Of a stretch of DNA of 17,300 nt, positions 7,529 to 15,076 are shown in pieces. How positions within the stretch are numbered: the stretch's first letter is position 1; every line of letters starts with the position of its first letter. Source of the DNA: SIG575 sp045595725. Its GTDB lineage: Bacteria > Bacillota > Clostridia > Oscillospirales > Acutalibacteraceae. Location: positions 1 to 17,300 of the forward strand of contig JAZOAY010000040.1 in NCBI GenBank assembly GCA_045595725.1. Reading direction: 5' to 3'. The notes beneath the pieces were generated by a model that worked only from the letters and a program-made list of their open reading frames with translations, did not search any database and was not told the origin of the DNA. Made by a program: the position numbers and the translations under genes.

Positions 7529-7788
7529 TTGCAACAACCTCCGAGGAAAGGTTTGTCGAGGCAGGGGAATACAGTTCCTCTTTCCAATGCTTTGCAATCG
7601 TCATAAAGCTCTGAAAATTCCTGAAATGGGATATAAGCCATTGCTACTGGTGTACACTCAGGAAACTTGCCCACAGGCTGAATATTGCATTTTTTTACGT
7701 AATTATAACAGTTTTTATCGTTCTTACGGTAATAACCGTCATTCATCATACGATGATTCTGCGACGGATAGTCGTACATTCTTTGCAA
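7525..7788 (-). CDS. cotJA: Spore coat-associated protein CotJA
   Basis: An 87-residue protein. The C-terminal half holds the CotJA signature: VAMAYIPFQEF, then YDDCKALERGTVFPCLDKPFLGGCC. The N-terminal 40 residues are Tyr/Asn-rich (YDYPSQNHR, YYRKNDKNCYNY), as expected for a coat protein. First gene of cotJABC; the stop overlaps cotJB. The start is decided by the ribosome binding site: AGGAG at 7800-7796 is seven bases from TTG 7788 but 16 bases from the first ATG (7779), so a TTG start is more likely, although ATG 7779 would give a family-typical 84-residue product. The operon is expected to be made in the mother cell during sporulation. Confidence 0.9.
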   Translation of the reverse strand: MQRMYDYPSQNHRMMNDGYYRKNDKNCYNYVKKCNIQPVGKFPECTPVAMAYIPFQEFSELYDDCKALERGTVFPCLDKPFLGGCCK

Positions 7789-7820
7789 AATGATTCTCCT
7801 TTCATAAGGTTTTCATTATC

Positions 7821-7828
7821 ATAGTATG
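7821..7828 (-). promoter_or_regulatory. Candidate sporulation sigma-factor -10 element for cotJABC
   Basis: On the minus strand CATACTAT (7828-7821) lies about 33 bases upstream of the cotJA start. It resembles the sigma-E -10 (CATACAnT) and partly the sigma-K -10. In B. subtilis the cotJ operon is sigma-E dependent. No convincing -35 box stands at the right distance and no good vegetative promoter is visible here, so the call rests on the -10 and context. Confidence 0.4.
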
Positions 7829-7846
7829 TACTTTGTCCGAAAGTGT

Positions 7847-7882
7847 GAAAAAAAGACGGCAAGTTAATTTACTTACCGTCTT
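7847..7882 (-). terminator. Terminator of the histidine operon
   Basis: A stem of AAGACGG (7853-7859) with CCGTCTT (7876-7882) continues inward through one mismatch to AAGT (7861-7864) with ACTT (7871-7874), loop 7865-7870. On the minus strand it is followed by seven T (7854-7848). It lies just after the propeller-like gene and closes the ten-gene operon before cotJ. Confidence 0.88.
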
Positions 7883-7890
7883 AAAAAATA

Positions 7891-8706
7891 TCAATATATA
7901 ACTTCAAATTTTGTTTTATAAACTCTTCCGAAACCATAATTGTATCCGATGTACAAATCATCATTATGAAGGAAAATGTTTTCACTTTCATAACCTTTTG
8001 CTTCGTCATTCAGTTCAAAAATTCCGTAATGATTTCCGTCCCAATCATAGACAGATATTGCATTGGGAAAGCTAAGAAGAAAATAGATATATTTATCGTC
8101 GCTATCCATTCCTTGTCTTGTTGTTGACTTCGGCTTTACACCGCTGATTGTCTCAATGACATTAAATTTCTTATCAAGTATTGCAAAATCAAAAGTATAT
8201 GAAATACCAACTGCATATCTGTTTGTTTTTGCATTGTATGTAATAGAGTAGATTTCAAGAGGTATTTCAACTGTTTCTGTAATTTCCAATGTGTTTTTGT
8301 CAACAAAAGATACGAGAGTACGATTAGGGGAGTTATGACACACAACAAGACATTTTTTGTCTTTGTTATATGTTATATCGTTACCGTGGTCAACCTTAAC
8401 TGAGTATGACCTTGCAATTTCTTCCCATGTACCGATTTTATATTTTGAAATTGAGCATGTATCAGCATAGCCGTTATGTGAACAGAAATATGCATATTCT
8501 CCGTCTGTACAGCCACCCTGAAGAATTGTGGCACTGGCACCGTGTACATCTTCAAGAATTAGTTCAGATGAAAAAGAGATCTCTTTCACAGATGAAAAAT
8601 CAATATCATCAAAGCCGTTATTATAAAGACTGATACCGAAAATACTGAGAAACCAGGTAATAATTGACATAAAAAAAGAGGAAATAGAGTTTAAAAAATC
8701 AGTCAT
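7891..8706 (-). CDS. Membrane-anchored beta-propeller-like protein of unknown function, last gene of the his operon
   Basis: I do not recognise a named family. The 271-residue protein starts with a hydrophobic stretch rich in Phe/Trp/Ile (about residues 4-25: FLNSISSFFMSIITWFLSIFG), a probable membrane anchor or amphipathic helix. The rest (about 60-271) shows roughly five loosely repeated blade-like units, such as CTDGEYAYFCSHNG, DITYNKDKKCLVVCHN, SITYNAKTNRYAVGISY, MDSDDKYIYFLLSF and FLHNDDLYIGYNYGFG. Each is a turn followed by beta strands with aromatic residues, as in WD40- or NHL-like propellers. It starts 21 bases after hisIE, with AGGG (8718-8715) eight bases before the ATG, and is followed by the operon terminator. 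No separate promoter is clear, so it should be transcribed with the his genes. No catalytic motif is visible; scaffold or ligand binding is a guess. Confidence 0.8.
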   Translation of the reverse strand: MTDFLNSISSFFMSIITWFLSIFGISLYNNGFDDIDFSSVKEISFSSELILEDVHGASATILQGGCTDGEYAYFCSHNGYADTCSISKYKIGTWEEIARSYSVKVDHGNDITYNKDKKCLVVCHNSPNRTLVSFVDKNTLEITETVEIPLEIYSITYNAKTNRYAVGISYTFDFAILDKKFNVIETISGVKPKSTTRQGMDSDDKYIYFLLSFPNAISVYDWDGNHYGIFELNDEAKGYESENIFLHNDDLYIGYNYGFGRVYKTKFEVIY

Positions 8707-8727
8707 AAAAATTACCCTAAAGCAGAA

Positions 8728-9372
8728 TTACTGCATTTTCTCCTGTTTGATTTTTTTGTCAATAATATGACGTTTTGCGAGTTCTGCGGTTACATCATCA
8801 AGTGTGATGCCCATTTCAATCATCATGACCATTACATGGTATGCAAGGTCAGCAATTTCATAAATTGTTTCTGCTTTGTCTCCGCCTTTTGCACCGATGA
8901 TGACTTCAGTACATTCTTCGCCGACTTTTTTGAGAATTTTATCAATACCTTTTTCGAAAAGATAAGTAGTATAAGAACCTTCTTTTTTCTCAACTTTTCT
9001 GCCGACAAGCATATCATAAAGACCCTGATATGAGAAACCATTCTCTTTTGTAGCTTCAACAATATCATTAAAGAAGCAACTTTCGCTTCCTGTGTGGCAA
9101 GCAGGACCTTCTTTTATAACATCGACAAGAAGTGTGTCCATATCACAGTCAGTTCTGATAGAAACAATGTTCTGAACGTTACCTGAAGTTGCACCTTTTC
9201 TCCAGAGTTCTTGTCTGCTTCTGCTGAAGAAACATGTTTTTCCTTCTTCGATGCTGATTTTAAGGCTCTCTTCATTCATGTATGCAAGCATAAGAACTTT
9301 CTTCGTATAAAAATCCTGTACAATTGCCGGAATAAGACCTTTTTCGTCAAACTTTAATTCTTTGATATCCAT
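8728..9372 (-). CDS. hisIE: Bifunctional phosphoribosyl-AMP cyclohydrolase / phosphoribosyl-ATP pyrophosphatase
   Basis: Fusion of HisI and HisE, 214 residues, covering steps 2 and 3 of histidine synthesis in one protein: PR-ATP to PR-AMP (HisE, C-terminal) and ring opening to ProFAR (HisI, N-terminal). HisI (about 1-115) has FFSRSRQELWRKG, the metal-binding DCDMD at 75-79, and the zinc residues C92, H93 and C99 (ACHTGSESC). HisE (about 116-214) has VGEECTEVIIGAK at 150-162 and EIADLAYH at 172-179, giving the acidic metal-binding set E152, E153, E156, D175. The start is ATG 9372 after AAGGAG. It is twelve bases from hisF. Domain order HisI-HisE is the usual one. Confidence 0.97.
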   Translation of the reverse strand: MDIKELKFDEKGLIPAIVQDFYTKKVLMLAYMNEESLKISIEEGKTCFFSRSRQELWRKGATSGNVQNIVSIRTDCDMDTLLVDVIKEGPACHTGSESCFFNDIVEATKENGFSYQGLYDMLVGRKVEKKEGSYTTYLFEKGIDKILKKVGEECTEVIIGAKGGDKAETIYEIADLAYHVMVMMIEMGITLDDVTAELAKRHIIDKKIKQEKMQ

Positions 9373-9384
9373 GGTAATTTCTCC

Positions 9385-10140
9385 TTATATTCTCATCTCA
9401 ACACCATTGACAATGAGATATTCTTTTAAATCTTTTATTGATAATTCTTTTCTGTGGAAAATTGAAGCAGCAAGACCTGCATCAGAACAGTTTTCATTAA
9501 AAAGGTGAAGAAAATCTTCTTTTTTACCTGCACCGCCGCTTGCAATAACAGGAATTGAAACTTTTTCTGAAATTGCTTTTAGCATTTCAATATCAAATCC
9601 CTGCTTGATACCGTCGGTATCAATACTGTTTACTACAAGTTCACCGGCACCTCTGTTTTCACCATCAACAGCCCACTGAATTGCCTCAATGCCTGTATCA
9701 ATTCTACCGCCATTTTTAAAAATGTGAAACTCGTTTCCCACGCGTTTGATATCCATTGAAAGAACAACACACTGGTCGCCGTATTTCTTGGCTGCCTGAG
9801 TAATAAGCTCAGGGTTATTTATTGCGCCTGAGTTAACAGAAACTTTATCAGCACCGCACTTAAGCACTCTATCAAAATCATCAACGGTATTAATTCCGCC
9901 ACCGACTGTGAGCGGAATAAAAATTTCCGATGCAACCTTTGTCAGCACATCTGTAAAAAGTCCGCGTCCTTCGTAAGATGCGGTGATGTCATAAAAAACA
10001 AGTTCATCTGCACCGCTGTCATTATAAAAATGTGCAAGTTCAACGGGATCAGCAACATCCTGTATTCCTTCAAAATTAACACCTTTTACAACTCTGCCGT
10101 TTCTAACATCAAGGCAGGGGATAATTCTTTTGGTAATCAT
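9385..10140 (-). CDS. hisF: Imidazole glycerol phosphate synthase cyclase subunit
   Basis: A (beta/alpha)8 barrel of 251 residues that takes ammonia from HisH and converts PRFAR into imidazole glycerol phosphate and AICAR, the branch point to purine synthesis. The two catalytic aspartates are present: D11 (IPCLDVRNGRVVKG) and D130 (VLSMDIKR). Phosphate-binding loops are TVGGGI at 78-83 and ASGGAG at 200-205, and the family DTDGIKQGFD is at 174-183. The ATG overlaps the hisA stop by one base (TAATG), so synthesis of the two related barrels is likely coupled. The partner hisH is two genes upstream. Confidence 0.98.
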   Translation of the reverse strand: MITKRIIPCLDVRNGRVVKGVNFEGIQDVADPVELAHFYNDSGADELVFYDITASYEGRGLFTDVLTKVASEIFIPLTVGGGINTVDDFDRVLKCGADKVSVNSGAINNPELITQAAKKYGDQCVVLSMDIKRVGNEFHIFKNGGRIDTGIEAIQWAVDGENRGAGELVVNSIDTDGIKQGFDIEMLKAISEKVSIPVIASGGAGKKEDFLHLFNENCSDAGLAASIFHRKELSIKDLKEYLIVNGVEMRI

Positions 10141-10865
10141 TATAAAATTTCCCCCTTGGCGATTTTCAGAACTCTTTCAAGGTCAAGTTTACCTGCATAA
10201 ACTGCCTTTCCGACAATAGCACCGTAAGTATTCATTGAAGCAAGTTTTTTGATTTCATCTTCAAATGTAATACCTCCTGACGCAATGATATCAAGGTTTT
10301 CTATTTCTGAAAGTTTTTCATATATTTTAAGGTTAGTACCTGAAAGGGTACCATCTTTTGAAATATCAGTATAAATTACGGTTTTGACACCAGCATCACG
10401 AAGCCTTTTGCAAAAATCAAGAGAGTCAATTTCCGTTGTTTCAAGCCAACCGCTTACTGCAACTTTACCATCACGTGCATCAACACCGACTGCAATTTTA
10501 TTTCCGTATTTTTTTACTGCATCTTCAACAAAAGCAAAGTTACGGACTGCAACAGTGCCCAAAATTACACGGTTAACGCCGAGAGAAAGATAATCTTCAA
10601 TTCTCTTTTCATCTCTGATACCACCACCGACTTCGGTGAAGAGTTTGCCTGTTTCAGCAACACTTTTAATAACGTCAAAATTAACAGGTGTACCGTCTTT
10701 TGCACCGTCAAGGTCAACCATGTGAAGGTTCTTTGCACCTTTTTTCACAAAAGTTTCAGCCATTTCAAGAGGACTTGAACCGTAAACTGTCATTCTGTTG
10801 TAGTCACCCTCAGTAAGTCTCACTACATTACCGTTTCTTATATCTATAGCAGGAAAAATTTCCAT
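10140..10865 (-). CDS. hisA: ProFAR isomerase (1-(5-phosphoribosyl)-5-[(5-phosphoribosylamino)methylideneamino]imidazole-4-carboxamide isomerase)
   Basis: A (beta/alpha)8 barrel of 241 residues that carries out the Amadori rearrangement of ProFAR to PRFAR, the substrate of HisHF. The catalytic aspartates are D8 (PAIDIRNGN) and D129 (GVDARDG); the phosphate loops EVGGGIRD (78-85) and ASGGI are present, as is YTDISKDGT at 165-173. It lacks any trpF-like features that would suggest a dual-function PriA. The start is ATG 10865; its GAGGTGA site overlaps the hisH stop codon. It shares one base with hisF. Confidence 0.97.
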   Translation of the reverse strand: MEIFPAIDIRNGNVVRLTEGDYNRMTVYGSSPLEMAETFVKKGAKNLHMVDLDGAKDGTPVNFDVIKSVAETGKLFTEVGGGIRDEKRIEDYLSLGVNRVILGTVAVRNFAFVEDAVKKYGNKIAVGVDARDGKVAVSGWLETTEIDSLDFCKRLRDAGVKTVIYTDISKDGTLSGTNLKIYEKLSEIENLDIIASGGITFEDEIKKLASMNTYGAIVGKAVYAGKLDLERVLKIAKGEIL

Positions 10866-10875
10866 TCATTTCACC

Positions 10876-11484
10876 TCATATTTCTGCAAAAGCTTTTAAA
10901 AGCATGAGTCCTTTTTCGCCACTTTTTTCAGGGTGAAACTGCATTCCGTAAACATTTTTACTGTTAACAACTGCAGGAACAAGAACATCATATTCACTTA
11001 CGGCAAGTAAACTTTCATCACAGTTTTTGCCGTAATAAGAATGAACAAAGTACATATAATCTCCGTCTGAAATGTATTTGAAAATTGGGTTATCAGCCTT
11101 AAAAATAAGCTTGTTCCAACCCATATGAGGAATTTTAAGACTTTTATCAATATCGCCTTCGAAGGGGCAGATTTCGCCACTGATAAGACCTAAACCTTCA
11201 AATTCACCGTATTCATAACTTTTATCAAACAGAAGCTGCATGCCGAGACATATACCGAGAACAGGTTTGCCGTTTTTTGCTTCCTCAATAATAACATCTG
11301 CAAGACCTGAACTTCTGAGCTTATTAATTGCATCTTCAAACGCACCTACACCGGGAAGTATAATTCTGTCAGCTTCTTTAATTTTATCAGCATCCCCCGT
11401 AACAATCACATCAAGTCCCAATGCTTTTGCAGAACTTGAGATTGAAAACAGGTTGCCGCATCCGTAATCAACTATTGCTATCAT
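10876..11484 (-). CDS. hisH: Imidazole glycerol phosphate synthase glutamine amidotransferase subunit
   Basis: Class I glutaminase of 202 residues that releases ammonia from glutamine and channels it into the HisF barrel. The triad is C79 (GICLGMQLLF), H184 and E186 (MQFHPEKS). The oxyanion loop region PGVGAF is at 44-49, and HMGWN at 120-124 is the HisH-specific motif that sets it apart from PabA or GuaA. GGAGG precedes the ATG, with a 14-base gap after hisB. The hisB-hisH-hisA-hisF order is the usual one in many bacteria and puts the two synthase subunits two genes apart. Confidence 0.97.
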   Translation of the reverse strand: MIAIVDYGCGNLFSISSSAKALGLDVIVTGDADKIKEADRIILPGVGAFEDAINKLRSSGLADVIIEEAKNGKPVLGICLGMQLLFDKSYEYGEFEGLGLISGEICPFEGDIDKSLKIPHMGWNKLIFKADNPIFKYISDGDYMYFVHSYYGKNCDESLLAVSEYDVLVPAVVNSKNVYGMQFHPEKSGEKGLMLLKAFAEI

Positions 11485-11498
11485 TGTATTGCCTCCGA

Positions 11499-12089
11499 TT
11501 AAAGCAAACCCTTGCTTGATGGAATTTCGTCTTTAGCGTTTTCATCAATTGAAACAGCTTCTTTAATTGCACGTGCAACAGCCTTGAATGCACCTTCAAT
11601 TATGTGATGCGAATTAGTACCGTCAAGCTGTTTTATGTGTAGAGTAATATCTGCATTTCTTACAAACGAAATGAAAAATTCCTCAACAAGCTCTGTGTCC
11701 ATTTCACCTACTTTTTCTGTAGGAATTTCAAGGTCATATTTAAGAAATGCTCTGCCGCTGATATCAAGCGATGCAAGAATAAGTGTTTCATCCATGGGAA
11801 GAATCATATTTCCGTATCTCTTAATACCTTTTTTATCACCGATAGCCTCTTTGAAAGCCTGACCGAGAACAATGCCGATATCCTCTGCAGAATGATGAAA
11901 ATCTACAAAAGTGTCGCCTTTACAAGTAACAGAAAGATCCATTCTGCCGTGTTTTGCAAAAAGGTCAAGCATATGGTCAAGAAAACCGATGCCCGTATTA
12001 ATTTCAGATTTTCCTGCGCCGTCAAGACAAAGTGAAAGTGAAATATCTGTTTCATTGGTTTTTCTTGTGATTTCAGATTTTCTCATCAT
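11499..12089 (-). CDS. hisB: Imidazoleglycerol-phosphate dehydratase, monofunctional
   Basis: Manganese-dependent dehydratase of 196 residues that turns imidazole glycerol phosphate into imidazole acetol phosphate. The two paired-histidine metal motifs are complete: HHSAED at 65-70 and HHIIE at 161-165. FLDHMLDLFAKHG (37-48) supplies H39 and H47, and the protein ends in the family's SSKGLL. There is no N-terminal HAD phosphatase domain, unlike the E. coli fusion, so histidinol-phosphate phosphatase must be another protein. Two adjacent ATG codons (12089 and 12086) overlap the hisC stop. AAGGAG at 12100-12095 is five and eight bases from them, so 12086 may be the true start. Confidence 0.97.
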   Translation of the reverse strand: MMRKSEITRKTNETDISLSLCLDGAGKSEINTGIGFLDHMLDLFAKHGRMDLSVTCKGDTFVDFHHSAEDIGIVLGQAFKEAIGDKKGIKRYGNMILPMDETLILASLDISGRAFLKYDLEIPTEKVGEMDTELVEEFFISFVRNADITLHIKQLDGTNSHHIIEGAFKAVARAIKEAVSIDENAKDEIPSSKGLL

Positions 12090-13156
12090 TCTCGCTCCTT
12101 TATAATTTCATCTATGATTTCAATAACTTTTTTCATCTGTTCCATTGTACCCATCGACATTCTGAAATAGTCCGATATTCTGGGTGAATTGAAATATCTG
12201 ATAAGCACACCTCTTTTTCTGAGTTCTTCATAGAGTTCAGATGAGGGAATTTTGTCTGTTTTTGCAAAAACAAAATTTGATTTTGAATCTGTGAGAGTAA
12301 AACCTCTTTTTCTGAGTTCAGACTTAGTGTATTCCCTGATTTCTATTGTTTCAGCAATTGTTTTATCGTAGTACTTTCTGTCGCTTATAGCAGCTGCGGC
12401 TGCTTCAACAGAAAGAGTATTAACATTATAGGGGTTAAAAGAGTATTTAAGTTTTTCAAGGTCATCAGCAAGAATTTTTGATGAAACTGAGAAACCGACT
12501 CTTAGTCCGGCCAATGAACGGCTCTTTGAAAAAGTCTGTGTAACAATAAGGTTATCATATTTGTCAACAAGGTCAACTACGCTTGTGCCTTCCGAAAAAT
12601 CAGCATACGCTTCATCAATTATAACAACGTTATCGGGATTTGTCTTGACGATAAGTTCAATTTCTTCATGTGTCAGCGCAAGGCCTGTGGGTGCATTTGG
12701 ATTGGCAATAATAATGTTTTTATTTTTGCCAATGTAATCATTTGCATCTACAGAAAAATCATCTTTGAGGGGGATTTGTTCAAGATTTACTTTGAATAAA
12801 TCAGCAAAAACAGGATAAAAACTGTATGTTATATCAGGACAACAGAACTCACCGCCGAGACCGCCAAACGCCATAAATGCAAAAGCAATAACATCGTCTG
12901 AGCCATTACCTACAAAAATCTGTTCAGGAGTTACGGAATAAAAATCAGCAATTGCCTGTTTGATTTTTTTAAGTTTCGGATCAGAATATAAATATAACGA
13001 TGAAATAAGTTCTGAATTCAGAACTTCAAGAACTTTATGGGAAGCAGGAAAAGGAGATTCATTTGTATTGAGTTTAATGTATTTTTTATCATTAAGCTGT
13101 TCTCCGGGTGTATACGGTACAATTGAATCGTATTCCGCACGCATAAATCTGCTCAT
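12086..13156 (-). CDS. hisC: Histidinol-phosphate aminotransferase
   Basis: PLP-dependent class I/II aminotransferase of 356 residues, converting imidazole acetol phosphate and glutamate into histidinol phosphate. The PLP lysine is K211 in TQTFSKSRSLAGLRVG, with D181 (VIIDEAYADF) for the pyridine nitrogen, NPNAPTG at 152-158, and R219 in the same loop as the lysine. The N-terminus KLNTNESPF (28-36) is the HisC opening. It could in principle also work on aromatic amino acids, as some HisC do, but context makes histidine the main role. ATG 13156 lies eight bases after AAGG; the hisD stop is 13 bases upstream. The stop overlaps the hisB start. Confidence 0.97.
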   Translation of the reverse strand: MSRFMRAEYDSIVPYTPGEQLNDKKYIKLNTNESPFPASHKVLEVLNSELISSLYLYSDPKLKKIKQAIADFYSVTPEQIFVGNGSDDVIAFAFMAFGGLGGEFCCPDITYSFYPVFADLFKVNLEQIPLKDDFSVDANDYIGKNKNIIIANPNAPTGLALTHEEIELIVKTNPDNVVIIDEAYADFSEGTSVVDLVDKYDNLIVTQTFSKSRSLAGLRVGFSVSSKILADDLEKLKYSFNPYNVNTLSVEAAAAAISDRKYYDKTIAETIEIREYTKSELRKRGFTLTDSKSNFVFAKTDKIPSSELYEELRKRGVLIRYFNSPRISDYFRMSMGTMEQMKKVIEIIDEIIKERE

Positions 13157-13169
13157 ATATGAAACCTTC

Positions 13170-14447
13170 TTATTTCTTTAATCTTTTACTTACTGCTCTT
13201 CCGTGAGCCTGCAAACCTTCTTTTTCTGCAAATCTTACGACGTCTTCACCGACTTCATTAAGTGCTTCTTCTGAAAAATAAATGAATGAAGATTTCTTAA
13301 TAAAGTCATCCACAGAAAGGGGAGAACTGAAACGTGCAGTACCGGATGTGGGAAGAGTATGGTTTGGACCTGCAAAATAGTCACCCAAAGATTCAGGAAC
13401 GTTCTTACCTAAGAAAATTGAACCGGCATTTGTAATAAGGTTGAGAAGTTCAAAGGGATTTTCAACGCATACTTCAAGATGTTCGGGAGCAATTTCATTG
13501 CTGATTTCAACTGCTTGTTTCATGTTATCTGCAATGATAATTTTGCCGTTTGTGTCAATTGAAGTTCTTGCAATTTCACAACGGGGAAGTTCAGGAATTT
13601 GTTTTTCAAGTTCATCACGAACTTTGTATGCAAGTTCTTCTGAATCTGTAATCAGCACCGCACTTGCAAGTTTGTCATGTTCTGCCTGTGAAAGCAGGTC
13701 AGCAGCTACAAATTCAGGGTTACATGTACCATCTGCAAGAACAAGAATTTCGCTGGGTCCTGCAATCATGTCAATATCAACAATACCATAAAGCATTCTT
13801 TTGGCAGTTGCAACAAATACATTACCGGGACCTACAACTTTATCAACTTTAGTGACTGTTTCTGTTCCGTAAGCGAGTGCTGCTACAGCTTGTGCACCGC
13901 CTGTTTTGAAAATTCTGTCAACGCCTGCAACTTTTGCCGCTGCAAGGATAGGAGCAGGAATTTTTCCTGTTTCATCGGGAGGTGTAACCATAACAATTTC
14001 TTTTACACCTGCAATTTTTGCGGGAACAGCATTCATAAGAACACTTGAAGGATATCTTGCTGTACCACCGGGAACATAAAGGCCTACTTTTTCAATGGGT
14101 GTAATCTTCTGTCCGAGAATTACACCGTCCTTATCGTTAATGATGAAGTTATTTCTCACCTGATGTGAGTGAAAATGGTGGATGTTATCTCTTGCTTTTT
14201 CAAGTGTGGAAATGAAATCTTGATCTTCAGAAGCATAAGCTTCTTCAATTTCTTCTTTTGTAACTTCGAGATTTTCTACAATTGCTCTGTCAAACTTGAG
14301 ACTGTATTCGCGAAGTGCTTTATCTCCGTTGTTTTTTACGTTGTCAATAATGTCTGATACGATATCTTCAACACCGCTTTTTGTGTTGATATCACGTGTC
14401 AAAATATCTTCTTTTTTTGTATCGGACATTTTAATTATCTTAATCAT
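13170..14447 (-). CDS. hisD: Histidinol dehydrogenase
   Basis: Zinc enzyme of 425 residues that makes the last two oxidations, histidinol to histidinal to histidine, with two NAD. Zinc ligands are Q254 and H257 (LLSQAEHD), D356 (LGDYFAGPNH) and H415 (GLQAHGRAV). The acid-base pair E322-H323 is in APEHLE. Other family motifs are YVPGGTARYPSS (124-135), GGAQAVAALAYGT (183-195), DKVVGPGN and IAGPSEILVLAD. The start ATG 14447 overlaps the hisG stop in an ATGA, with a strong AGGAGG ahead of it. Length and all motifs are normal. Confidence 0.98.
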   Translation of the reverse strand: MIKIIKMSDTKKEDILTRDINTKSGVEDIVSDIIDNVKNNGDKALREYSLKFDRAIVENLEVTKEEIEEAYASEDQDFISTLEKARDNIHHFHSHQVRNNFIINDKDGVILGQKITPIEKVGLYVPGGTARYPSSVLMNAVPAKIAGVKEIVMVTPPDETGKIPAPILAAAKVAGVDRIFKTGGAQAVAALAYGTETVTKVDKVVGPGNVFVATAKRMLYGIVDIDMIAGPSEILVLADGTCNPEFVAADLLSQAEHDKLASAVLITDSEELAYKVRDELEKQIPELPRCEIARTSIDTNGKIIIADNMKQAVEISNEIAPEHLEVCVENPFELLNLITNAGSIFLGKNVPESLGDYFAGPNHTLPTSGTARFSSPLSVDDFIKKSSFIYFSEEALNEVGEDVVRFAEKEGLQAHGRAVSKRLKK

Positions 14448-15076
14448 TTTTTAACCTCCTGAAGTTTTACACTCAGTTTTTCAGTAAGTTCGTTGATTGT
14501 ATTCTGCTTAAATCTGTAGGAAGATTTATTTGCAATGAGTCTTGCACTGATAGGCATGATTTTTTCAAAAACTGAAAGATTATTTTCTTTAAGAGTTGTA
14601 CCTGTTTCAACAATATCAACAATTACATCTGAAAGACCTAAAAGGGGAGCAATCTCAATTGAACCGTTAAGTTTGATAATGTCAATTTCTCTGTTGAAAG
14701 ATGCATAGTATCTTTTTGCGATATTCGGAAATTTTGTCGCAACACGGATAGGTCTGTCCGGATCTTCAACATAATTGTTTTTAGCTGCAACACACATATT
14801 GCATTTACCGATATCAAGGTCAAGAAGTTCGAAAACATCAAAATCGCCTTCGTCAAGACAGTCTTTTCCGACAATACCGATATCAGCGGCACCGTGGGCA
14901 ATATAAACTGCAACGTCTGATGGTTTAACAAGAAGATATCTTACACCATTATCGGGATTTTCAAAGACAAGTTTTCTGTTATCAGCATAAATTTCTGCGC
15001 AATCATAACCGATAGATGAAAGGAGATTATATACTTTATCGCCGAGACGGCCTTTTGGTAACGCGATATTAAGCAT
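14444..15076 (-). CDS. hisG: ATP phosphoribosyltransferase catalytic subunit, short form
   Basis: First committed step: ATP + PRPP to PR-ATP. At 210 residues it is the short form (HisG-S), which lacks the C-terminal ACT-like domain that binds histidine in long HisG and needs HisZ for activity and feedback. ALPKGRLG is at 5-12, the PRPP loop DIVETGTTLKEN at 154-165, and ISARLIANK follows at 176-184. The hisZ gene is directly upstream, overlapping by one base (TAATG), so the two subunits of the hetero-octamer are translationally coupled. The stop overlaps the hisD start (ATGA). Confidence 0.97.
   Translation of the reverse strand: MLNIALPKGRLGDKVYNLLSSIGYDCAEIYADNRKLVFENPDNGVRYLLVKPSDVAVYIAHGAADIGIVGKDCLDEGDFDVFELLDLDIGKCNMCVAAKNNYVEDPDRPIRVATKFPNIAKRYYASFNREIDIIKLNGSIEIAPLLGLSDVIVDIVETGTTLKENNLSVFEKIMPISARLIANKSSYRFKQNTINELTEKLSVKLQEVKK

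Noticed and set aside
7529..7597. Longer cotJB with an N-terminal extension to 7597
   Set aside because: The extension covers cotJA coding sequence, and the GGAGG site plus family length support a start at 7528.
8707..8727. Small GCAG/CTGC hairpin between hisIE and the propeller-like gene as a terminator
   Set aside because: The stem is only four base pairs and no U-tract follows, so it should not end transcription.
13441..13791. A 116-codon plus-strand open frame inside hisD
   Set aside because: Ser-rich shadow of a hisD frame with all catalytic residues intact; no promoter or ribosome binding site of its own.
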